DNA from: an uncultured Sutterella sp.
GTDB taxonomy: Bacteria; Pseudomonadota; Gammaproteobacteria; Burkholderiales; Burkholderiaceae_F
DNA: 64,000 bases
Reading direction: 5' to 3'
Assembly (NCBI GenBank): GCA_905213905.1
Contig: CAJMKD010000005.1
Span: forward strand, 1 to 64,000
Shown here piece after piece: positions 16,284-24,751 of the stretch. The notes under the pieces are model-generated. The model was not told the origin of the DNA. It saw only the letters and a program-made list of their open reading frames with translations, and did no database searches. Each line of letters begins with the position of its first letter. The stretch's first letter is position 1. A program made the translations under genes and the position numbers.

Positions 16284-17321
16284 TCAATCTTCAGACTTCT
16301 GAATGCCCGTCATTCTGGCGATTGCGAACGGCCGGAAGAGCAAGCAGCCGGTCGTCGAAGAGCCCCACTTCTGGGACATGCTCGAATGTTCGAGCACGAC
16401 GCGATAGGTCTTCAGCTTGTCGAGGAAGCCGAAGGCCGCGGTCTTCTTGCCAGCGACTTCAGGCGCGATGAGCATCGCCGTGCAGACGCCGTCCTCATCC
16501 TCCATCTGCGGGATCGAAAGGATCTCAAGATTCGGGAAGAAGCCCTTGAGCGTCTGAAGCACCGGAGCCACGCCGAGGTCGGTGACCTTGGCGAGGTAAG
16601 CAAAGATGCTCGGCGGAACGCAAAGCTTCAGCGGGGAGTTGAAGTCGATGTAGCCGGCAGACGCGCCTGCGATCTGGTTGAAGAGCGCAAGGATGTCGTT
16701 GTAGATCTGAACACCGGTCTTGTCTTCCCAAGCCGTCGAAGTGGACGAAGCACCCGTCGAGATGCTTGCGGGCGTGATGGCCGCAGGCAATGCCGGATCG
16801 TTGAGCAGGCCGTAGATCGTCTTGCCAGCAACCCCGTAGAAGTTGAAGAGGTTCTGATCGATCTGGATCGCGCGGGCTGCAGCTTCCTGCTTCATGCTGA
16901 GCAGGTTCAGCTTTTCGGCTGCCGTCAGCTCCTGCTCGAGGTCGCCGCACTGGATGAAGGTCTGGAACTTGTACGTGTCGCGCACGCACATATCGACGTT
17001 CACATCCGAAGTCGGACCACGGCCGAAGTCCGTGTACGCCGTCGTGCGGCCGACGTACTCAGCCACCGGGAAGAGCGTCTGGGTGTCCTTCCAGTCGCCG
17101 CGCTTTTCTTCGCCGAAGATCTGCGTCGAAAGCATCGGAGCCTGCAGAATCTCGACGACTTCAGGCGAGTAGAAGGTCGAGAAGAGTGCCGGGACGTTCA
17201 CATTTGCCGTCGTCTGAAGCGCCGCGTCCATTGCGATCTTGGCCGTGTCGCCCTGCGTCGGCAGAAGCTTGCCGCCGCCCAGATCGAAGCCGAGGCGACG
17301 GAGTTTTTCGAGTTCGTTCAT
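16284..17321 (-). CDS. Major capsid protein, DUF2184 family
   Basis: 345 residues. N-terminal arm (MNELEKLRRLGFDLGGGKLL), then PALFSTFYSPEVVEILQAPM and GDWKDTQTLFPVAEYVGRTT, typical of DUF2184 capsids with an HK97-like fold. The C-terminus RVVLEHSSMSQKWGSSTTGC and LLFRPFAIARMTGI also fits. It is followed directly by a strong terminator, as expected for the most abundant virion protein. Confidence 0.9.
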   Translation of the reverse strand: MNELEKLRRLGFDLGGGKLLPTQGDTAKIAMDAALQTTANVNVPALFSTFYSPEVVEILQAPMLSTQIFGEEKRGDWKDTQTLFPVAEYVGRTTAYTDFGRGPTSDVNVDMCVRDTYKFQTFIQCGDLEQELTAAEKLNLLSMKQEAAARAIQIDQNLFNFYGVAGKTIYGLLNDPALPAAITPASISTGASSTSTAWEDKTGVQIYNDILALFNQIAGASAGYIDFNSPLKLCVPPSIFAYLAKVTDLGVAPVLQTLKGFFPNLEILSIPQMEDEDGVCTAMLIAPEVAGKKTAAFGFLDKLKTYRVVLEHSSMSQKWGSSTTGCLLFRPFAIARMTGIQKSED

Positions 17322-17333
17322 GCTGTTTCCTCC

Positions 17334-17840
17334 TTAAGCGCCAGCGCCTTCGACCGTGACAGCTGCGTTCTGGTTGCTGATAAGCACCAGGGAATTGGCC
17401 GTCGTGCCGAGGACCTCGACCACGCGGAAGTTCGTGATCGTCTTGCCGCTCTGATTCGTGTTCGCCGTAGCGGTCGAGATCGAGCCGTCCGTCTGAGAGG
17501 CAAAGACGTAATCGCCCACCTTCGCGGAAGCGTTCGTCGCCGTGACGTAGAACTTGCCGTTCGTGGCGATCTGAAGGGGAGAACCCTTCGCGACCTTGAG
17601 CGAGCCGGTGTAGACCGCGCCGACGTACTGGCGAGTGAAGACCACAAGGCCGGCGACCATACCCGTTCCGGACGGAGCGACCTTCGTGGCGTCAGTGCCG
17701 TCGAAGAAGACGAAGTTGCCGACCGTCACCTCGGCGGTCGCCTGGCGCGTAAGCGCCGTGTAGTGGGTCTCGATGACAGAGGCCGGCATGCCCGGAAGGG
17801 CAGTCGCCATCGTCTGATAGACCTGAGACTGAAGTGCCAT
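17334..17840 (-). CDS. Capsid cement/decoration protein
   Basis: 168 residues, beta-rich and Ala/Thr/Gly/Val-rich (VTVGNFVFFDGTDATKVAPS, GDYVFASQTDGSISTATANT, FRVVEVLGTTANSLVLISNQ). It sits between the protease/scaffold and the capsid gene, where structural cement proteins (Gp24-like) of this phage group are encoded. It should bind the outside of the head and stabilise it. Confidence 0.75.
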   Translation of the reverse strand: MALQSQVYQTMATALPGMPASVIETHYTALTRQATAEVTVGNFVFFDGTDATKVAPSGTGMVAGLVVFTRQYVGAVYTGSLKVAKGSPLQIATNGKFYVTATNASAKVGDYVFASQTDGSISTATANTNQSGKTITNFRVVEVLGTTANSLVLISNQNAAVTVEGAGA

Positions 17841-17852
17841 GTCTTGGACTCC

Positions 17853-19031
17853 TTAGAGATACTTGTCGAGGAAGCTCTTCTTGGGCGCGGCCGCCGAGTC
17901 CTGAGCGCCTACAGGCGAGGCGTTCTTGACTGAGCGAAGAGCGATAAAGACCGCACGGGCTTCGTACGGCTTGACGCGCTCGCGATAGCCCATCTGCTTG
18001 AGAGCGCTCATGTAGATCGCATCGGCCGAGTCGTAGGCGAGCGGCTGCACTTCGCCGATCACCGGCTTCACGTCAGCGGCAGCCTGGAACTGCGCGGAGA
18101 TGTGGCGCTTGACCATCTTGGCGATGGCGGCATCCTGAGCGCCCTCAGCGGGCGCGGGTTCGTCTTCGTCGCAGGCCTTGGCTTCTTCATCCTCCGCTGC
18201 GGCCGGAGCCGGTTCTTCATCCTTGGCCGGTGCCGGATCCTCGTCTTCTGCCGGTTTGGCTTCAGGCGCGGGATCTTCGTCGTCCGCTTCAGGCACGGCC
18301 GGCTGTGCGGCTTGGAACTTTTCATGTGCGGCAGCAAAGGCCGAAACAAGCGCCTCGACCTGCTCGGGCGTTAGGTTCGTGCCTGCCCCCTCGATCACCT
18401 TGCGGGCGAAGTCCGTGAAGTCGTCGCACGCGCCGCCCTGCTTTTCAGTGTTTTCCATCTTCATTCCCTCTGGAAGTGCGTCCTCCACGTAGCAGTCGTC
18501 GGCGCGACCTTCGTGGACTAGCGCGACGTGATTGCAGGCTATGTCCCGCATCACAAAGTCATAGGCGACCCCGTCCGGCGTCTCGCCAGGCGTGAAGTCA
18601 GGCCTATACCGATAGCCGCAAGACAGGTCCTTAAGGTCCCCGTTCTCGATGGCCTCGATTGCTTTCTTGTCCCAGACGCTTAGTGCGTTGGTGACAAAGG
18701 GCGGCTCCCACTTGGCCGACGTGCCGACGGTACCGATGCGCAACTCGGTGTTCGGTCGGTCGGCGCTGTCGAACTGATGACGAATCAGCAAGGGCTTGCC
18801 ATTGAAGGTCTCAAGCGCTTTCTGAAGCTCGTCGGGGTTTCGCCACCCGTAATAAATGCGATCGGGATCAAGCCCCAAATCGCCGAAGTTAGGAATCTCC
18901 TTGCCGTAGTAGGGAGCAACCTGATCACGTGTCAGCCTGCTCGTCCTTACGTTTAGGAAGCCGTTTTTGTCTCGATCTCGGACGCTCTCGCGGACTACCG
19001 CTTCGTCCAGTGCCAGCGTTACTTTTTCCAT
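17853..19031 (-). CDS. Head maturation protease/scaffold, DUF2213 family
   Basis: 392 residues from ATG 19031 (MEKVTLALDEAVVRESVRDR). The N-terminal 200 residues are DUF2213 (FLNVRTSRLTRDQVAPYYGK, FNGKPLLIRHQFDSADRPNT, YDFVMRDIACNHVALVHEGR), related to prohead proteases. From about 240 to 320 the chain is a highly acidic Pro/Ala/Asp/Glu repeat, a likely scaffold segment, followed by a helical end. A fused protease-scaffold is usual in this group. A long plus-strand open frame opposite the acidic repeat is a shadow. Confidence 0.82.
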   Translation of the reverse strand: MEKVTLALDEAVVRESVRDRDKNGFLNVRTSRLTRDQVAPYYGKEIPNFGDLGLDPDRIYYGWRNPDELQKALETFNGKPLLIRHQFDSADRPNTELRIGTVGTSAKWEPPFVTNALSVWDKKAIEAIENGDLKDLSCGYRYRPDFTPGETPDGVAYDFVMRDIACNHVALVHEGRADDCYVEDALPEGMKMENTEKQGGACDDFTDFARKVIEGAGTNLTPEQVEALVSAFAAAHEKFQAAQPAVPEADDEDPAPEAKPAEDEDPAPAKDEEPAPAAAEDEEAKACDEDEPAPAEGAQDAAIAKMVKRHISAQFQAAADVKPVIGEVQPLAYDSADAIYMSALKQMGYRERVKPYEARAVFIALRSVKNASPVGAQDSAAAPKKSFLDKYL

Positions 19032-19846
19032 ATGTCTTTCGGGAAGAGAGGTCGATAGGTGCACTGGCACCCCGGAAGCTCGCCCGGCATGACCTTTCTA
19101 TCCACGTCCTTGTCGTAGAGGCCTTCAGCAAGATCGAACTCCTCGCCGTCCATCTTCTTGTGCGTCTCTCGGCTGGTGTACTTGCCGCCGATGTGCATCC
19201 ACACGCCGCGCGTGATGCCGGCCTGCGTGTCCTGTGCCCGTGCGAGCGATTCGGTCGCCTTGTTGTTCTGGTCCCGCGCGATGAAGTCAGCTCGACGCTT
19301 CGTGAGGTTGTATCTCTGCTGAAGCTCTTGAGAGAGGCCCTTGATGTCGCGGCCGTCAGTGACCGATCGCATGACAAGTCCCTCCACGTCAGAGAGGTAC
19401 TTGTCCGCGATGCTCTTGATGAGCGAGGCGTTCTGCGCGACGATGGCCTCGAAAACGTCCTGAGAAACGCGCCCCTTGTCGAAGTTGACTGCAAAGGCGG
19501 AAGGGATCTTCGAGTCTTTGACCGCGCTCCTCTTCTGCCTGGTGACGCTCGACTTGACGGTCTTCGCGAACCACGTGCTGATCTGATCCGAGTCCTCGTC
19601 GAAGCGCTTTTCCCAGCGCTTTCGCACGCCAGCCATAACGTCGGATAGCTTCTTGGCCGGAAGCTTGGCGTCCTGCGCGATGAGCGGCTCGTCCTTGCGG
19701 TAGACGCTCATCACGGCGTCGGCCATGTCCTTGCTCATCGCGTCGATGAGAGCGCGAAGCTTCTTCGCATAGGCCGAGCGGACGCCGGCATTCGGCCGGA
19801 CAGCTCTCAGCGCGATGCTAGAAGATCTTTCCTGCTTCGTCGGCAT
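19019..19846 (-). CDS. Head morphogenesis / minor capsid protein, SPP1 gp7-like
   Basis: 275 residues from ATG 19846, eight bases after AGGAGC; a TTG two codons upstream is less likely. Helical N-terminus, then the family C-terminus: RRADFIARDQNNKATESLAR, GITRGVWMHIGGKYTSRETH, DGEEFDL and PGELPGCQCTYRPLF. Gp7-like proteins attach to the portal and may be ejected with DNA. It overlaps the portal gene end and the protease start. Confidence 0.85.
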   Translation of the reverse strand: MPTKQERSSSIALRAVRPNAGVRSAYAKKLRALIDAMSKDMADAVMSVYRKDEPLIAQDAKLPAKKLSDVMAGVRKRWEKRFDEDSDQISTWFAKTVKSSVTRQKRSAVKDSKIPSAFAVNFDKGRVSQDVFEAIVAQNASLIKSIADKYLSDVEGLVMRSVTDGRDIKGLSQELQQRYNLTKRRADFIARDQNNKATESLARAQDTQAGITRGVWMHIGGKYTSRETHKKMDGEEFDLAEGLYDKDVDRKVMPGELPGCQCTYRPLFPKDIWKK

Positions 19847-21311
19847 CGTCAAGCTCCTGTGGTGCGGTCGGATCCGTCATCTGGCCGAAAGGCGACTCCG
19901 GCATCCCAGGCGCTTCGCCTTCAAGCGACTCGTAGCCGGAAGCCTCGTCCACCTTCAGCGCGTCGCGCACCTCTTCCTCCGATACGACGCCACGGTCGAG
20001 ATAGACGGCCGCAGTGTCGGCCTTCATCTTCTGCACCTCTGCGACAGAGCGATCGTCGTCCTCGTCGAGCGGGTTGAAGTCGAAGGTCAGATCCGGATCG
20101 ACGTTGCCGAAGAGATGAAGCTGAAGAAGCCGCAGGATCTCTTCGAGCGGCCGGCGCAGGATCTTCTCCTGGCGAGTCGCGATAAGGTCGGCCTGTAGCT
20201 TCACGTCGCTCTCGCCGGACGAGAAGCCGTTAGGCGTATAGCCCAGCGTCTTGACGACGCCGCTCTGGTTGACTGAGACGACGAACTCCAAGGACTGGCG
20301 CAGGATGTCCGTGATGCCTGTGATCGGCGTATTGACCTGCACGAAGTCTTCGGTGTCCTTGTCTAGCAGAGCCACGCCGGAGTTGTCGCGGTACTTCGTG
20401 AAAAGCTTCACGCGGTCGCTCAGCACGCTCAGGCTCTTTCCGTTGTAGAGCTGCTGCTTCAGATCGCCCTTGATGAAGGACGCGGAGAACTTGTGAAGAA
20501 GCCTGTTGACTTCCTCTCTGTTGTCGCGGAAGTGCGTGACGTAGTCCGACAGCAGCTGTGCCTGCGGAATGCCAAGAAAGTTGTATGACGGCTTGAGCAG
20601 ATCCGGCACTTCGTTCTCGACGAAGCGGATCAATCTCGAGCGATGCACCTGAGAGAACATGACCGTGAAGACCGGCGGCCTGTAAAAATCGGCTGCCATC
20701 GGATCGACGGCATTGAAGCTCGTAGGCGTCGTGAAGATCGGATCGATCACGCGGAAATGCAGATCCGTATTCGGATTGATCTCCGCGCTGTGCTCGCTTT
20801 TGTTCAGCGGATCAGCGAGGTGATCCTTGCTTCGGCCGGTGTCGATGAAGAGATACGCGCCGCCCATGAAGCCCATGAGCGTGAGCGCTTCTGAGAGTCG
20901 ATCTCTTACGCGCAGATCAGCGATCGCCTTCTCGAGCTTGGCCTTGCGCTCGTCGTCCTTGCACTTGATGTCGATCCAAGCGCGGAGCATCTCGTCGGTG
21001 CGCGTCTGAACGCAGAGTCGGATCAGCGCATCCTGGGAGAGCTGCTGAAGCACGCCGTAGCCGACAAAAGTCGTGAACGAGCTGAGCAAGTTCTTCTCGA
21101 AGCTAGGCGTGATCGCGCCTGAGAAGGCCGCGTCCATAGCGCCGTCTAGCTTCTGATAGTGTGCCTCATCGCCCGCCATCGAACGAGCAGGATGAAGCGC
21201 TACGCGCCAGTCGAGATCGGCAAGCGGCTCGACCACCGCCGTGTCGTCGCTATTCTTAAGCGAATAGCCACGGCGATTGCGCTTCTTCGTCGAGGTTGAT
21301 GTGGTAGCCAT
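19818..21311 (-). CDS. Portal protein, DUF1073 family
   Basis: 497 residues from ATG 21311 (MATTSTSTKKRNRRGYSLKN). Portal marks of DUF1073: TTFVGYGVLQQLSQDALIRL, TLMGFMGGAYLFIDTGRSKD, RSRLIRFVENEVPDLLKPSY, GDLKQQLYNGKSLSVLSDRV. The dodecameric portal is the DNA gate of the head. The gene overlaps the terminase end by 56 bases; the start has only a weak ribosome-binding site, so coupling to terminase translation is likely. Confidence 0.85.
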   Translation of the reverse strand: MATTSTSTKKRNRRGYSLKNSDDTAVVEPLADLDWRVALHPARSMAGDEAHYQKLDGAMDAAFSGAITPSFEKNLLSSFTTFVGYGVLQQLSQDALIRLCVQTRTDEMLRAWIDIKCKDDERKAKLEKAIADLRVRDRLSEALTLMGFMGGAYLFIDTGRSKDHLADPLNKSEHSAEINPNTDLHFRVIDPIFTTPTSFNAVDPMAADFYRPPVFTVMFSQVHRSRLIRFVENEVPDLLKPSYNFLGIPQAQLLSDYVTHFRDNREEVNRLLHKFSASFIKGDLKQQLYNGKSLSVLSDRVKLFTKYRDNSGVALLDKDTEDFVQVNTPITGITDILRQSLEFVVSVNQSGVVKTLGYTPNGFSSGESDVKLQADLIATRQEKILRRPLEEILRLLQLHLFGNVDPDLTFDFNPLDEDDDRSVAEVQKMKADTAAVYLDRGVVSEEEVRDALKVDEASGYESLEGEAPGMPESPFGQMTDPTAPQELDDADEAGKIF

Positions 21312-22470
21312 TAGTGCGTGCCTTGATGTAATCGACCAGCGCGTAGCGAAGGCCGTCCACGCAGTGGTTGAACTTGTCAACAACGACCGGCAAGACTTCC
21401 TGCGTCAGCCGATCGACCTTGTATGAGTAGAGGCGGAACTCATCCGCCGTATGTCTGCATCTGGGATGGATCACAACCTTCTCAAAAGACTTGATAAAGG
21501 CGATGCCGTCCTCGATGCTTCCCTGCCACTTGTCTGCGGCCGAGATCCGAAAGCCAGCTCGTGATAGGTAACTGATTGTCTCCGGACGTGCCGCGTCCGC
21601 CTTGATCGGCCACTCTTCCGCGCCCGGCACTGAGCGATAGAGCTGCGGAAGCTCGTCGATCTCAACGCCGACACCATAGGCCTCGTGATCGATGTAGAGG
21701 CGGTCCTCATAGATGAAGCATCGAACCAGCGTCGAAGGATCTCGGGCAAAGCCGAAGTCTGCGCCGAAGAAAAGGCGATCCGCTTTCTGCCAGAGATCGT
21801 CCGGAAAATCCTCGACGACGTATCGGCCCTTGAAGATCTGCGCGTCGCTGATCGTGCGCGGATAGCCCTCCCAGATGTGCAGATACTTTTCGAAGTCATG
21901 CGACCTATCCCACTCCATTTCTTTTCTGAGTTCGAGCGGGAAGTATGGATTTTCGTCGAAATTGACCTTTCGAACATAGGCGTCGGGCGGTGGGTTTTCA
22001 ATGAAGCGCTTCGTCGTCGGATCATCTGACGTCAGCGGGTTAAAAGTCACCCAGATTTCGGAGCCTGCCTTGCGGATTGTCGGTATCAGCGTCTCCCAAG
22101 AGATCTCTGACACGGTGGCCGCTTCCTCGACCCAACAAATGTCGATGCCCTCGGTAGACTTCACAGACTGTTCATTTCGCAATAGGCCCTTGAAAATGAA
22201 GCGTGAGCCAGTGGCCGGGCATCGGATCTCCTGATCCGTAAAGACAAACTGAGACTCAAGCCCCAGCCGCTGAACCATGTCTTTCAGAAGCTGATAGCTC
22301 GAGTCCCTGATGCTGTTCTGTATCTCACGACAGCAGAGCACGCGTACCGTAGCGCGTGACGCGATGAGGATCAGCGCCCGCGCGACAGAGAAAGACTTCC
22401 CCGAACCTCGCCCGCCATAGAAGACCTTGTATCTGTGCGGCCGGAAAAGTTCGATGAAAGGGTTCGTCAT
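21256..22470 (-). CDS. terL: Terminase large subunit
   Basis: 404 residues, PBSX/TerL type. Walker A is GGRGSGKSFSVARAL near residue 19; Walker B IDICWVEEA near 110; coupling motif VTFNPLTSDDPTT near 145. The nuclease half has FFGADFGFARDPSTLVRCFI with the first metal-binding Asp and ends NHCVDGLRYALVDYIKA. It cuts and pumps phage DNA into the prohead through the portal encoded next. Start overlaps the small subunit stop. Confidence 0.95.
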   Translation of the reverse strand: MTNPFIELFRPHRYKVFYGGRGSGKSFSVARALILIASRATVRVLCCREIQNSIRDSSYQLLKDMVQRLGLESQFVFTDQEIRCPATGSRFIFKGLLRNEQSVKSTEGIDICWVEEAATVSEISWETLIPTIRKAGSEIWVTFNPLTSDDPTTKRFIENPPPDAYVRKVNFDENPYFPLELRKEMEWDRSHDFEKYLHIWEGYPRTISDAQIFKGRYVVEDFPDDLWQKADRLFFGADFGFARDPSTLVRCFIYEDRLYIDHEAYGVGVEIDELPQLYRSVPGAEEWPIKADAARPETISYLSRAGFRISAADKWQGSIEDGIAFIKSFEKVVIHPRCRHTADEFRLYSYKVDRLTQEVLPVVVDKFNHCVDGLRYALVDYIKARTNGYHINLDEEAQSPWLFA

Positions 22471-22946
22471 TCGCTGTCTTTGAGATCCTTAAGCACTGAG
22501 TCGTAGAAGTCCTTGAGTCCCTTACCGACCTGCTGGGCCTCCACTGCGACGGTCTTGCGGTCGCCGAAGCGACTGTCGTCACGGAAGGCTGCTTCCCTGG
22601 CAAGTTCCTGCATCACTGCTCGAGTGGCCTCGACCACGCCTTTCGGTATTGAGGTTCCGGAGTTAGCGGCGTTTCTCGCCTGCTCCGTCAGCCATTCCAT
22701 CTCTTCGATGCGTCGGTCGTTGTAGACATCGGCGGACTCCTTACGCGCGCGCGCGGACCGTTCCAAAAAGTCCGGATGTGTGTCCTTCCAGTTCTGTATG
22801 GTTGAACTTCCGGGCATCCCCTCCATCTGCGCGATCTTGCGCTCGGAGTATCCCTGCTCGATCAGGTCGATGATCTTGTCCGCAATCTCTTGCGTATAGG
22901 TGCTAGGCCTACCGTTTCGACCTTTCTTGTCTGTTACTTTCGGCAT
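22467..22946 (-). CDS. terS: Terminase small subunit
   Basis: 159 residues from ATG 22946 (MPKVTDKKGRNGRPSTYTQE); a GTG at 22973 in the same frame is possible. A helix-turn-helix (IDLIEQGYSERKIAQMEGMP, SSTIQNWKDTHPDFLERS) matches small terminase DNA-recognition domains. The C-terminal part is helical with KGLKDFYDSVLKDL. It recognises the packaging site. Divergent from the plus-strand moron gene, whose start is only about 50 bases away. Confidence 0.82.
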   Translation of the reverse strand: MPKVTDKKGRNGRPSTYTQEIADKIIDLIEQGYSERKIAQMEGMPGSSTIQNWKDTHPDFLERSARARKESADVYNDRRIEEMEWLTEQARNAANSGTSIPKGVVEATRAVMQELAREAAFRDDSRFGDRKTVAVEAQQVGKGLKDFYDSVLKDLKDSE

Positions 22947-22997
22947 AGCGTCTCGTAAAAGTTCGGCGCTCACTTTCGAGCGCTGCGGAGTTCAACC

Positions 22998-23888
22998 ATG
23001 CAAGGAATCAAGTTCACCTGCACATTCAAGCGGAAGAAAAGCAAAAAGAAAAAGAAGAAAGACAGAAGTCAATCTCGTGCACCAGCCAAGCAGCCCTCGA
23101 AACCGGTCGTCGATTGGATACCGCCTGAGTCCTATATGAACCAATATCCGGAAAGGGTTTTCGGCATCTATCAAATTGCGCTGAAGATGCTCGACCTCTG
23201 CACCGGCATACCCGACGAGCGGAAGGATGAGATCGCGAAAGCTGTCTCTTTGGCGTCCTTTTTTGACAAACCTGAGAAGTCTGCAGCCTTCCTTCATGCG
23301 TTTTCTTTGCTTGACGGTCTTGACTGGAAATGGCTCGAATGGGAGAAGTGGCGAGATATTTGCGTCGCGCACAACCTTTTCCCGTCCGGAATGGAAAGGC
23401 TATGCAGCCCCTTTCCGGATAAGCCTGACATTGAGTCTTCCCGTCGTCGTTATCGTCCGGAAAGAATCTTCTCCTTGATTTCGCTTCAAACTGCCAAGGA
23501 GCGCTTGTGGGATTTTCCGCCGGAGGTTCAGGATTTTGATCGCGACCAGATGATCAAGCTTCTCAAGAAGAATCGATCCGCCTGGCACGCTGTCATCGAT
23601 CCGCACATTCAAGAACTCTGGGATCGACGGCCGCACTATGAAGGCCCTACGCCTATGAGCATCTTTGCGCTCTTCTGCTATACAGCACACGAGCGATACG
23701 ACTCAAAGTGCAACGACGACCTTGTCGCGGAAAGTTGTCCGAGAAAGAAAATGGTACCGACATCCAATGTCGATAAAGCACTTCTGCCTCTGGCGCTGTC
23801 TGATCCTGATCCTCTGTGGAAGGAGCCTTATGGTGCAGTAATCCCCGGCATGATCTTCTTCCACGCAAACAAAGACTTTCTTTACTGA
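22998..23888 (+). CDS. Moron-like gene opposite the late operon, unknown protein
   Basis: 296 residues, the only plus-strand gene between 1 and 28.6 kb. ATG 22998 follows GGAG with seven-base spacing. N-terminus is a Lys-rich stretch (FKRKKSKKKKKKDRSQS) encoded by an A-rich run, then a mixed alpha/beta protein rich in Trp and Pro (DWKWLEWEKWRDICVAHNLF, ERLWDFPPEVQDFDRDQM, PHIQELWDRRPHYEGPT). No signal peptide, membrane span or catalytic motif recognised. A hairpin terminator follows. Base composition is more AT-rich than its neighbours. Own signals, opposite strand and odd composition mark a moron; a role in lysogenic conversion or phage exclusion is possible but only a guess. Confidence 0.75.
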   Translation: MQGIKFTCTFKRKKSKKKKKKDRSQSRAPAKQPSKPVVDWIPPESYMNQYPERVFGIYQIALKMLDLCTGIPDERKDEIAKAVSLASFFDKPEKSAAFLHAFSLLDGLDWKWLEWEKWRDICVAHNLFPSGMERLCSPFPDKPDIESSRRRYRPERIFSLISLQTAKERLWDFPPEVQDFDRDQMIKLLKKNRSAWHAVIDPHIQELWDRRPHYEGPTPMSIFALFCYTAHERYDSKCNDDLVAESCPRKKMVPTSNVDKALLPLALSDPDPLWKEPYGAVIPGMIFFHANKDFLY

Positions 23889-23892
23889 TAAG

Positions 23893-23926
23893 AAAAAAGC
23901 CCAGGGCTTTCACCTTGGGCTTCTTC
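23893..23926. terminator. Bidirectional terminator between moron and early minus genes
   Basis: Stem AAGCCCA with TGGGCTT around an 11-base loop. On the minus strand it is followed by TTTTTTCTTAT, a strong terminator for genes upstream at 24-28 kb; on the plus strand by a weaker T-rich CTTCTT. Late minus-strand transcription must pass it, so antitermination or a late promoter further left is implied. Confidence 0.75.
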
Positions 23927-24029
23927 TTGCTCTAGCGACTTGGCGATGGGTTTCCCCGTTGCAGTGGATACACTGCCGCCAAGTTCACTCGAGGCTGATA
24001 CACAGCTTGGAAATTTTCAACGGAAAACC

Positions 24030-24434
24030 TTACTCGATTTGGGCGCGTTTGTCAAGTCTGTCCAAAATCTTCTGGATCGACTTCTTTGCTGATGCGATCA
24101 GTGCCTCGAAGTGCCTGCCCTGCACGCGGATCTTGTACGCACGGAACATGCGGACGCGGTAGTAGCCGGAATTGTGATTTGGATCCGTGTAGAGGATCGC
24201 CAGCACGGCCTTCTCTGCGCGTAGCTGTTCATGATGCGCCTGCATCTGGCACCAGGCGTGATTCACGACCTGAGCGTCCTTCACGTCGATAGGCGGCCGA
24301 TACTCATGCTCTTCATCTCCGCCTTCGGTCGTGAGATCGATGGCCGTGCACGTCGTAGATCCGGGCGTGATGTACGTCCGGATCCACCGGCCCCAGTTGG
24401 TAAGCCTTTCTTCGAGCTGATCTGCTTCAGTCAT
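24030..24434 (-). CDS. Possible late-gene antiterminator (Q-like), uncertain
   Basis: 134 residues from ATG 24434 (MTEADQLEERLTNWGRWIRT). The start recalls Q-like/DUF1133 phage antitermination proteins, which also begin with an acidic LxxWGR segment and occupy the last place before the late genes. The C-terminus is basic (VRMFRAYKIRVQGRHFEALI). No zinc-finger cysteines of classical Q are seen. Position before the terminator at 23893 supports the idea; the sequence alone does not prove it. Confidence 0.4.
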   Translation of the reverse strand: MTEADQLEERLTNWGRWIRTYITPGSTTCTAIDLTTEGGDEEHEYRPPIDVKDAQVVNHAWCQMQAHHEQLRAEKAVLAILYTDPNHNSGYYRVRMFRAYKIRVQGRHFEALIASAKKSIQKILDRLDKRAQIE

Positions 24435-24751
24435 AAGTCCTCGCGTGCGAAGTTGATCCAGTCTTGGAGCGGCATGACGGCGAGCCACTTCTTGCCGTCC
24501 GCTCTGCAGATGACGACAGGCCGCTGCTCTGTTCCTCCGCAGGAAGCTGCTGCCTGCTCCATCCAGTCGTAGATATTTCCGATGCGTGCTCTGCGCTTCA
24601 CTTCGATGTTGTGTCGGCCGACGCGGATGTCGCATCCGCCTTCGCGCGTCTGAGCGAGGCTGCGCCGAACCTCCTTCCCCAGCTCGTCGCTGAGGATCCG
24701 GCACAGCTCTCGCTCTCCGGACGCGCCTTTAGTTCGCTGACTTTTGCTCAC
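24431..24751 (-). CDS. PD-(D/E)XK nuclease, resolvase-like
   Basis: 106 residues from GTG 24751, with GGAGG upstream. GASGERELCRILSDELGKEV holds the N-terminal Glu, and GGCDIRVGRHNIEVKRR gives the D...ExK core. Small enzymes of this kind in phages act as Holliday-junction or VRR-type nucleases that trim branched DNA before packaging. Overlaps the gene before it by 23 bases and the one after by 4. Confidence 0.7.
   Translation of the reverse strand: MSKSQRTKGASGERELCRILSDELGKEVRRSLAQTREGGCDIRVGRHNIEVKRRARIGNIYDWMEQAAASCGGTEQRPVVICRADGKKWLAVMPLQDWINFAREDL

Noticed and set aside
16386..17933. 515-codon plus-strand open frame
   Set aside because: Shadow of capsid and cement genes caused by codon bias.
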